Source: Chondrosia reniformis
Taxonomy: Eukaryota; Porifera; Demospongiae; Chondrillida; Chondrillidae
DNA: 64,000 bases
NCBI GenBank assembly: GCA_947172415.1
Contig: OX359195.1
Span: forward strand, 2,971,501-3,035,500
Direction: 5' to 3'
Every line of letters begins with the position of its first letter. Position 1 is the first letter of the stretch. The translations under genes were made by a program, and so were the position numbers. Below the pieces are notes generated by a model that was not told where the DNA came from, did not search any database, and saw only the letters and a program-made list of their open reading frames with translations. Below are positions 12,201-24,200 of this stretch, piece by piece.

Positions 12201-15200
12201 AATGATGCCAGTGTAGTTTGTAGAGAGTTAGGCTATGAGGGAGCTGAGAGTGCACTCACTGGTGCATATTTTGGTCAAGGCAGTGGTGCTATTTGGCTTG
12301 ACAATCTATTTTGTACTGGAACAGAGGACTCAATCGCCAATTGCTCTTCAAGTGGATTTGGAATTCACAGCTGTGGCCATTATGAAGATGCAGGAGTAGT
12401 CTGTATTCGTAAGTCAAAATGTATTATATGTCAGATTGCATGATTCTTTGCTTTGAAAACTGTGTAATGCATGTAGTCTGTATTTGTAAGTCAATTTATA
12501 TGTCAGATAGCATGTTTCTTTGCTTTGCGTAAAAATGCAGCTCCACCTGCTCCTGTTCGTTTACAAAATGGAACATTCCCCTATGAAGGAAGAGTTGAGG
12601 TGCTATATAATGACACATGGGGTACTGTATGTGATGATTATTGGGACTTTAATGATGCTGAAGTTGTCTGCAGAGAGTTGGACTTTCCAGGTGTAGTACA
12701 TGTCTTTGGAGGGGCTTACTATGGTGAAGGCAGTGGACCAATTTTACTTGATGATGTGCAGTGTAATGGTTCAGAGGCATCATTACTTAATTGTTCCTCA
12801 AATGGATTCTTTGTTCATAATTGTGGACATTACGAAGATGCAGGAGTCAGATGCCAACGTACGTATGCTTAAGAATTATATTTATATTAATATGACACAT
12901 TTATATATATAGTGATGTTTTCTATACTTTTGAGGTAAATAATTATAGTATTATAATATTATGCCATCTTTATCCAAATGCACATAATCTCCAAAAGGAT
13001 AACACAAAGTTTCATTCTATATATGATATTTAGAGCCAATCCGTCTAGTAAATGGAAGTGAACATGGAGGAATAGTTGAAATATTTTACAGAGGAACTTG
13101 GGGAAGCATTTGTTACAATTCCTGGGACATGGCAGATGCTGATGTTGTATGTAGAGAACTTGGGTATGCAGGGGCTCGAAAGGCTTTTGCATACAGAAGT
13201 GGATACAGCCCTCCTATCAAGGATTATATTAACTGTAATGGATCTGAGTCGTCAATCATGGAGTGTCCCTACACAAGATATACTGGATATTGTAGTTATT
13301 ATGCTGAAGTTTCATGCATTCGTAAGCTAATATATATTACCATTAGTGTATATAGATTGATGTCATAATGTATGTATATAATGCTATTTTTACACTGTAG
13401 CACCTGTGCGTCTGACCAATGGAAGCACCCCCTACGAAGGAAGACTGGAGGTTATGTACAGTGGAGAATGGGGAACAGTCTGTGATAATGGATTTGACTT
13501 GATAGATGCTAATGTAGTCTGTAAGGAATTGGGATATACAAGTGCAGAAAGAATAGCAACACCTGGAGCTTTTGGATTTGGCAGTGGCCCCATTCTCTTA
13601 GAAGACGTAGACTGTAATAAATTTCATACTTCGATTCTGGAATGCCCATCAAGTAACAATTCTTGTAGCCACATGAATGATGTTGGAATTCATTGCTCAG
13701 GTATATATACAGAATGTTTCACATAGCAATAATATAGTACAAATGTATATATACATATATACATTCCTATTGTAATAATTACATACTACATCTATGTATA
13801 CTGTACATTAGGGGTATATATGTAAATACACATGATTTTCATGCCATAGTCTCTGATATATATATATCTATATGTCATAAAATGCAGTGTTATGTTCAAG
13901 GAATTTTCCGTTTTTACTCTCCTACATAGCTATGTAAGGCCTTTTATTATTCCTAAAATATAAGGCTTTTTAGTAATTATACACATACACATTCTATTAG
14001 ATGGTTATATATTTGCATTGTGATTTCAGCCATTCACACCTTCATGTTAAATTGTCCAACCCTTGTACATTCAGCAATGTGAAACAATAATTATTTATCA
14101 TTATGTAGCACCCTTCCGCTTAGCTAGTGGAAGCAACTACTACAGTGGAATAGTAGAAATATATTATGGGGGCTGGGGACATGTATGTTCAAATGGTTGG
14201 GATGTAATTGATGGAGATGTACTTTGCAGAGAACTTGGATTTCCAGGACTACAGTCTGCTTATGGTTATAGTTACCGTAGAGGCACTGGAAGACCCATTC
14301 TTAATTATGTATCATGCACTGGAAATGAATCATCTATTTTGGATTGCTATGCACAGCATAATCCTAGTTATTGTTCTTACAGTGCAGAAGTTATATGTCA
14401 GCGTAAGTCTTTAATCAGAGAATACAATATTTATCCATATCCAATCTCATATTGATTTTGTACCATAATACTCATGCATGCTGGGTAAACCTTTATAGCA
14501 ATAAGCAGAATATGTATACAATGGTAATAATTATATAGGTGACTAATCATCAATATAAAAGTTGAAATATTTGCCACTAGAGTATGTGAGTATATAAATT
14601 AATTGGATTATCTAAAATTATGACTTTTACTCATTGTCAGGGGTTTTTCCAAAACAAGATCAAAAGAGTACTACATAGCTCTATTAATCTGAATACTGAT
14701 ATACAGTACACTCTAAAAGTCTCAAAGAATTTGTAAAGAAGAGAGGGTAACCACATAGATGTTCTTACCAGAGGGAATTTGAAATGCTAACATAGATTAA
14801 TACTAGTACAATTGAACGTGTCAGAATCAGATTGGACATATAAACCTGAAACAGTAATTCCTGTAGATACTTATGGATGGCATTCATGTGAAGTTAACAT
14901 AACATATGAATACATAGAATGGACTAAAACATTGCTTTTTATATAGACTTTTGGCTTTTATTTCCGAAGTAAACTGTTTTGGAGTTTAAAGCCAATAGAG
15001 TCTTGGATGTTTAGGGTTGTCACTACAACTTTAACTGGGTCATATATAATGGAGTACTGATATGTGTATATAAATAACTCCATTGCATTTGCCTTACTGC
15101 ATTTTATTTAATCTACACATATAGCATCCATTAGACTGGTAAATGGTGACATGCCTAATCAAGGACGTCTTGAAGTGTCGTATAATGGAGAATGGGGTAC

Positions 15201-18200
15201 AGTTTGTGCCAATGAATGGGACTTGATAGATGCTGATGTAGTTTGCAAAACTTTGGGATATCCTGGTGTTGAAGATACTTTTATGTCTGGTGAATTTGAA
15301 CTTGCCAGTGGACCCATCTTACTAGATGGGGTTGATTGCAGTGGAAATGAAACATTTTTCTTCGATTGTCCTTCTAATGGATACAACAATAATAACTGCT
15401 CACATGATCAAGATGTAGAAATTAAATGCCAAGGTATGATATACGTACGTATATATTTTATGCTACATTTACTTTAAAAAACATACTGGTTTTCTCTCAC
15501 AGGGAGAGTCAGATTGGTGGGTGGTAATGACACATACAGTGGAGAGGTAGAAGTGTTTTATCAAGGTTATTGGAGTGATATATGCAGTTATTCGTGGGAT
15601 TACAGAGATGCAGATGTGGTTTGTAGAGAACTTGGATACAGTGGAGCTATGGCAGCTTATGTATACAGAAGTTACTACTCCTATACAGCCTTGTCAAATG
15701 TTTACTGCACTGGCAATGAATCATCTTTGCTTGATTGTCCTGCTAGATACAATTCATATTGCAGCTCTAAGGCTGGAGTTACATGCATCCGTAAGTGTGT
15801 ATATATCTATCTACATAAATGTATAGTATGCATTAGAAATACATAATGCTTTTGTGCACATCATGCATATAAATTTAATAAAGCACAGTAGAAGTTACAA
15901 ATTGCTCTAATTCCTAGGATAATTACCGTCTAATTTAATAGTGCAATTAGGTTCCAATCTGTCTGTACCCATGTACCAGCAAACTTGACATTGGAACATT
16001 AAGGTTATCACACTTATACAGTAAAATCTAGCAATGTATAGGTATATATGACTCCCTTTACCATATACAATGTATGCACATTTATATACAGTATGAATTA
16101 TACTAATTAGCTTCTAATTAATTAACAGCTCCACTACGTCTGTCTGGTGGCAATGAAAAAAGGGAAGGACGCCTCGAAATTCAGTATGCTGGAATATGGG
16201 GTACAGTTTGTGCCAATGAATGGGACTTGATAGATGCTGATGTAGTTTGCAAGGAATTGGGATATCCTGGTGTTGAAGATACTTTTATGTCTGATGAATT
16301 TGGAACTGGGAATGGACCCATCTTAATAGATGGGGTTGAATGCAGTGGAAATGAGACCTCTTTCTTTGATTGCCCATCAAATGAATACAACACTAATAAT
16401 TGCTCACATGATCAAGATGTTGGTATTAAATGTTTTGGTAAGAGATACGTAGACATGTACATATTATATATTTACATATACGTAATGTTTCAAATTGTTG
16501 CACCATGCGTAAATGTAGTGCATTGTTGAAGTGGGGAATGTTTATATCCTTTCCTACAGAAAGAATTCGCTTGGTTAATGGAGCATCCTTTTATTCTGGA
16601 AAGGTAGAAGTATATTACAATGGAGCATGGGAATCCATATGTACCAATGGTTGGGATATGATGGATGCTGACGTTGTCTGTAGAGAGCTAGGATTTCATG
16701 GAGCAATGAGAACTTTGACAAATGATTTCTATGAAGGTTACACATATTCTCTTTTTACCAGTGTGGGTTGTTCAGGCCATGAAGAATCACTCTTTGACTG
16801 TAGCAAGAGTTATTTCGAATATTGTTACTACAAAGCAGGAGTTACATGCATACGTAAGCCTTAATAACAATGCAATGTATAAGATGTATAATATTTTTGT
16901 ATGGTGTCTTAGATAATTCATGCAATATTCTAACCATATATGTATGTTCTATGTACGTAAGTGCAGACATAAACATTTTTAAACATTCTTGAAACTATGC
17001 ATATGGTTATCCTGAAGTTAGGTTTCTCTTCCTCTTCTTTCTTCTTTTTCCAATGGGCCAAAGTTTTAAGTGTTAATTCTGCTGGCAGGTATATATACAT
17101 AATATAAATGTTAACAGTAGAAAATGTTCTCTTTGTAATTAGTCGTGTTAAATGGACAATTAATTGTTTTATATAATTACATGATTCAGTATAATCATTT
17201 TCATACTTGCTTGTTGTAGCTCCTATACGTTTAGCAGGAGGTAACACTGCTAATGAAGGCAGAGTAGAAATTAAATATGATGGAGAATGGGGTACAGTTT
17301 GTAACAATGGATGGGACGTGACAGATGCTGTTGCAGTTTGCAAAGAATTGGGTCAACCTGGTGCTGAGAAGGCTGTAACCTCTGGTGATTTTGGGCCTGG
17401 AAGTGGACCTATATTTCTGGATGAAGTTGATTGCAGTGAAAATGAGACATCTTTCTTTAACTGTCCATCAAATGGATACTACAACAACACCTGTTCTCAC
17501 AGCCAAGATGCTGGAGTGATTTGTTCCCGTAAGTAATAAAATTTTGTTTCCTAATCAGCTTATATACAAATAAAAAAGGATAACTATACTGTAGTAAATT
17601 CATTATAAAATGCATACCCCTGTGATAAACTCTATATCAACTGCTACTGAATATGACAACTACAACTGTCTCCCCCTAGCCACTCAAAAAGATGATCGAG
17701 CCATGGACAGCTGTTTCGTCCTTATTAGGACTCATCAGTATGGCATACGATGGAAGTTTGAGTGGCTAGCTATATAGTCTGCTAATAAGTACTCTCAGAA
17801 GCAAAAAAGCTTGTGGTTTCCTTATCAGCAGATAAGGGATACAGCCAAAGGTGTTGCTGACCACTCAAACAGCCACTCAAACTTCCATCGTATGCCATTC
17901 TGATGAGTCCTAATAAGGACAAAACAGCTGTCTATGGCTCGACCATCTTTTTGAGTGGCTAGGGGAAAACTCTGGTTCCCATCAAGCGAACTTCAGTTCC
18001 GCCCATTAGCTCATTGCACTCCTCAGGGGACATGAGTGGACAGGGGTAATACCCAGAGTTAAATGATGATGACAATTATCCTACAATTGGGATTCCTAAT
18101 GCACGTAACCAGCCCTAGTGGTTTCTAACTCTATTCATTTTCACCTATGAATGCTGTAAATGATTATATATAATATGCTCTAAAGAAGCAGAGGTCTAGT

Positions 18201-21200
18201 CACATACTGTATGTATTCAATAAGAACCCCACCTAGAGCTTCCTCAAAAGGTAATAACTGCCCTCGAATATATAAAACCGCATTTAATTGTATTCATAAC
18301 AACTAACGTAATAATCAACTCGATTATTTAAAGTTTGTGCTTTCTCTGTGAAGACAAATGTCACATAAAGGTAAATTTCCACTAGCTTTCGAAAAACATT
18401 TAGACCTATTCAGTGTATTAACAATGAAGCCTTTGAGTATGAACTTCAATTGGTGACATTTACCCTAAATATCTTATGGTTAAAGGGACTACATGCTGTC
18501 TAAAGTCTTAGTCCTTATTCTTTTAAGATCTTTCACTGTATGTATGTGTATACATATGATGCATAATTTTTGCAGCCAAAGTTCGATTAGTAAATGGACC
18601 AAACATTTTTTCTGGAGATGTTGAAGTCTTTTATGATGGTTCTTGGGGATCTGTGTGCAGCTATGGATGGGACTTAACTGATGCAAACGTTGTCTGCAGA
18701 GAACTTGGTTTTGATGGTGCAAAAGAGGCAGGGCAGATATACACAGGCTACTCCAGAACTGTTTTATCTTATCCATACTGCAATGGCACTGAGCTATCAA
18801 TCTTAGATTGCAATCATCAGTACAATGTTTATTGTTCTTATCAGGCAACACTTTCTTGTAATGGTAAGTGGATACACATTGCCATCTAACACACATATAA
18901 TTAAACTAATATCTACCCAATATCATTATTAACAATTTTTTGATGAATATATAGTTATACGGTTAGTGAATGGAAGTTCCCCAGGTGAAGGACGCCTTGA
19001 AATATTCCACAATGCAGAATGGGGTACAGTTTGTGCCAATGAATGGGACCTGATAGATGCTGATGTAGTTTGCAAAGAATTGGGTCAACCTGGTGCTGAG
19101 AAGGCTGTAACCTCTGGTGATTTTGGGCCTGGAAGTGGACCTATATTTCTGGATGAAGTTGATTGCAGTGAAAATGAGACATCTTTCTTTAACTGTCCAT
19201 CAAATGGATACTACAACAACACCTGTTCTCACAGCCAAGATGCTGGAGTGATTTGTTCCCGTAAGTAATGAAACTTTGTTTCCTAATCAACTTATATACA
19301 AATAAAAAAGGATAACTATACTGTAGTAAATTCATTATAAAATGCATACCCCTGTGATAAACTCTATATCAACTGCTACTGAATATGACAACTACAACTG
19401 TTTTGTATAAATTGGCACCTCTTATGTGATTGTTAAGATGTATTAGTTAATGTCACACCTTTATATACCCTAGCTGTGTCCTAGGCCTAGGTCTGACAAT
19501 GAAATACGTACATTGTAATTAACTGAGTTATATATACTTATATCATGCATTGAATCTTCTGTATGTTAACGTTATGCATGAACTGTAGATTTGTAAGTGA
19601 GAAACTAAACCAATGATTTAATGCCCACATGTTTACTAGTGCTTTCTTATATCTATAAAATCATCTATATATATGTACATATATACAGAAACATTTTCTT
19701 GATCCATTTTCTTCCTAAATAATGCAATGCATCCACTAAGATTCCTAAATCTGCTTACTAAATAAAACTAGATTTGATATATCAAATACAAAGAATACAT
19801 AAAATGTAACCAAAATATTATGAATTATCATAAACTCATACATACAGTACAATGTGTAGCTGTCTTACAAACTAGTTGAACATTTCAACTCCTAGCAACA
19901 ATGTGCATATGTTTGTGTACATGCGTAGATAGTACGTATGGTTCTTAAGCAATTATCCTACAATTGGGATTCCTAATGCACGTAACCAGCCCTAGTGGTT
20001 TCTAACTCTATTCATTTTCACCTATGAATGCTGTAAATGATTATATATAATATGCTCTAAAGAAGCAGAGGTCTAGTCACATACTGTATGTATTCAATAA
20101 GAACCCCACCTAGAGCTTCCTCAAAAAGTTAATAACTGCCCTCGAATATATAAAGCCGCATTTAATTGTATTCATAACAACTAACGTAATAATCAACTCG
20201 ATTATTTAAATTTGTGCTTTCTCTGTGAAGACAAATGTCACAGAAATGTAAATTTCCACTAGCTTTCGAAAAACATTTAGACCTATATATGTTAACAATG
20301 AAGTCTTTGAGTATGAACTTCAATTGGTGATATTTACCCTAAATATCTTATGGTTGAAGGGACTACATGCTGTCTGAAGCCTTAGTCCTATTTCTTTTAA
20401 GATCTTTCACTGTATATATGTGTATATATGATGCATAATTTTTGCAGCCAAAGTTCGATTAGTAAATGGACTAAACAATTATTCTGGAGATGTTGAAGTC
20501 TTTTATGATGGTTCTTGGGGATCTGTGTGCAGCTATGGATGGGACTTAACTGATGCAAACGTTGTCTGCAGAGAACTTGGTTTTGATGGTGCAAAAGAGG
20601 CAGGGCAGATATACACAGGCTACTCTAGAACTGTTTTATCTTATCCATACTGCAATGGCACTGAGCTATCAATCTTAGATTGCAATCATCAGTACAATGT
20701 TTATTGTTCTTATCAGGCAACACTTTCTTGTAATGGTAAGTGGATACACATTACCATGTAACATACATATAGTTAAACTAATATCAACCCAATATCATTA
20801 TTAACAATTTTTTGATGAATATATAGTTATACGGTTAGTGAATGGAAGTTCCCCAGGTGAAGGACGCCTTGAAATATTCTACAATGGAGAATGGGGTACA
20901 GTTTGTGCCAATGAATGGGACCTGATAGATGCTGATGTAGTTTGCAAAGAATTGGGATATCCTGGTGTTGAAGATACTTTTATGTCTGGTGAATTTGGAA
21001 CTGGAAATAGAACAATCTTAATAGATGGGGTTGATTGCAGTGGAAATGAGACATCTCTCCTTGATTGTCCTTCTGAGGGATACTACAGATACAACTGCTT
21101 GCATGATCAAACTGTAGGAGTTCAATGTTCTGGTAAGTCCATATTTGTACATACATGCTTTTCACTTTGATGTAATTCTATAGTTAAGTCATTTACTGCA

Positions 21201-24200
21201 AAGAATTCTAAACTTGTACACATACGTACGAATGTGTGTGTCTCTGTGTATGTCTTTAAAATCAGGATAACTTTTTATTATTGGAGAGTACTCTCTAGGT
21301 AGGAATGGCTGAAACAAATGACCACCCTGTCCAATGAAAAATCTAATACACCATTTTCCTACATGCCACATGCCTATTATGTAAAAATGTTTCTAGGGGA
21401 ACTAAACCTGAAGAGAGCTTTGGATGAAGATACAGGAGTCTTCTCTTTCATTCCTTTCTTACATCTTCTTCTTCACTGGGTCGTTCATTTTCTTCTGGGA
21501 ATTCCACCTTTCAGCAGTGGTCCTTGGAGTCTTTGTCTTTGTTTGTCTTTGTCTTTTTCTTTGTCTTGATCCTCTGTGAATCCTTTCATACTACAAGTTA
21601 AAAGCCTAATAATGCTTACATATACGTACTTAAGGCTTACCTAAATCACTAAATATTTGCCAGGCTGTACTTAGTGATGTACACTTCTGCTATTTATCCC
21701 TCTTGTTGTGTTTGCCGGTTGAAATCTCACTCTCTCAATCAATCCATCAATCTAATTTTAGGTGGGAGAGCTTATATATAGCCAAATTGACTACTCTACA
21801 AAGAGCCCACCATAATATACAAAAAGTGATAATTTTAAGATATTTTGTTTATTATCAGAAAAATTTATTAATACGTTAATTACATAAATAATGCTCGAAG
21901 ATTAAGTTTGAAGGTAGTTTGAAATCACATGTGGTCTTTATTGTAGACCTTAGTTTATTCCAAAGACTTGGCATTATATATGCATAGGCTCTCATTCCAT
22001 TAGTATTTGTTGGCAATGGAGGATGTAGATTGATGATCCTCTAGTATTGTGTTGGTAAGTCAAGGTTGGACTGATTGCAAGACCTATCGGTCATCACTTG
22101 TACTCAATATGCAATGGACTACAGAATGATTACCACAAACTTAAAAGGTCATGCACTTCTGCATATAGGTAGTTCAGTTCTAAGAGTTCACATCACAAAT
22201 GCAATGAAATGTCATCTAATATCCACTACAGAAAGAAAATACCTTGAAAAGTAAACATAAAATTTCAGTCCCGAAAATGAAAACATATTCTTCATAATAC
22301 TACAAGTATTCATCAATTCAACCACCTTACTAATCTGAATTCTGACCATCATATATTGCACCAAAATGTTTTTAAACAAGTATTTTATGTGTTTGCAGCC
22401 AAAGTTCGATTAGTAAATGGTCTAAACAATTTTTCTGGAGAAGTTGAAGTCTTTTACGATGGTTCCTGGGGATCTGTGTGCAGCTATGGATGGGACTTAA
22501 CTGATGCAAACGTTGTCTGCAGAGAACTTGGCTTTGATAGTGCAAGAGAGGCAGGGCAGATATACACAGGCTACTCCAGAACCGTTTTATCCTATCCATA
22601 CTGCAATGGCAATGAGCTTTCACTCTTAGATTGCAATGTTCAATACACTGTTAGATATAATTGTTACGATAGTGCAACAGTTTCTTGTAACTGTAAGTCA
22701 ATAATTAGTATGCTACTTTATAATTCAATTTTAGAATAAAAATGTAGTTATTAAAACATTCCTCATTGGTATACTGACTTGTATACATTTTAGGGATTAG
22801 TAAGTAGCTGCCATCTCTCAGAGAAATTGTATGATAACATGTATACAATTATGTATGTATAATAGGATAAACTATTGGTATACAAATTTAATAAATATAT
22901 CATATATAGGTACATGGAAGTAGCCACTTTTTAGATATATATGTCTTTAGACACAGTTCCAAGCATGACAAATGTTATGCTGTTATCTTGGTATTTAGAT
23001 GTACGTTTGGTGAATGGAAATTTACCAAATGAAGGACGCCTCGAAGTATTGTATAATGGAGAATGGGGTACGGTTTGTGCAAATGGATGGGATCTGATAG
23101 ATGCTGATGTAGTTTGCAAAGAAATGGGTTATCCTGGTGCTGAAGATACTTTTATGTCTGGTGAATTTGGAATTGGGGATGGACCCATTTTATTAGATGG
23201 GGTTAATTGCAGTGGAAATGAGACATTTCTCCTTGATTGTCCTTCTAATGAATACTACAGTAACAACTGTTCACATGATCAAGATGTAGGGCTTAAATGC
23301 TTACGTGAGTCATCTGTAATAAAGTTAACGTAACAACTAGTATAAAGGGTAATTATAAAATATATACATAAGATGTACATATATAATATGTGTAACAATG
23401 ACTATATTTTACATTTATTAGAAAGAGTAAGATTGGTGAACGGAACAAACAATTTTGACGGAAAGGTTGAAATTTATACAGGAAATTGGGATTCCATCTG
23501 TACTTATAGCTGGGACATAAAAGACTCGGATGTAGTGTGCAGGGAACTTGGTTTTGAAGGAGCTAATGAGGCATTGTATTATAAATATTATAGAAGTAGT
23601 TACTACAGCAATATCATTTCAGGTGTATACTGCCAAGGCAATGAGTCTACTATCTTTGAATGCAATTACCCTTTTAGCTATACTCGCTATTGCAGTTATG
23701 AAGCTGGAGTAGTCTGTATTGGTTAGTTACTAATTCAAGTACAACATTATATACATTAAATGTTTAAATATTAAACTGTGTCCTCTCAAGGATACATACA
23801 TACATATACATTTTATAATTTTCAGTTATTAGTAGCTCATTTGCACATTGATTATTCCACATACTCGTTTTAATTGTTTCAGCAGCCTGGTTTCATTTAT
23901 TGCATGTACAATGTGCATTTTATATACAATCCTCTATGTACATATATATCATATATATATATATAAGTAAGGTCGTGCTAAGTTCTGGTTATAGAAGAAA
24001 TACATAAAAAATTAAATACTCCATTTTCCTATATGTTATGCCTATACTTTGTAAAAATTCCAATGGGGAATTAAACCTGTTGTAGCATGTTATCCATGTA
24101 TATACCACCTTAATTATTCAGATCCAAATGCATCCCTTGATGTGCAAGTACGTCTTAGTGATGGATTAACTGCAGCTGAGGGTAGGATAGAGATATTATA

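Larger units (their letters stand above)
18072..20955 (+). repeat. Tandem duplication of an A-B exon pair (about 1.87 kb period)
   Basis: 18072 to about 19080 and 19950 to about 20955 are near-identical, including intron sequence. The offset is 1872 bases between exons 13 and 15 and also between exons 14 and 16. The copies differ where exon 14 has taken the 3' half of exon 12. Confidence 0.85.

Noticed and set aside
15159..22623. Antisense ORFs opposite SRCR exons (for example 15159-15389, 16181-16393, 18489-18896, 20397-20594, 22372-22623)
   Set aside because: Shadows of the coding exons. They recur wherever the SRCR sequence recurs and have no domain of their own.
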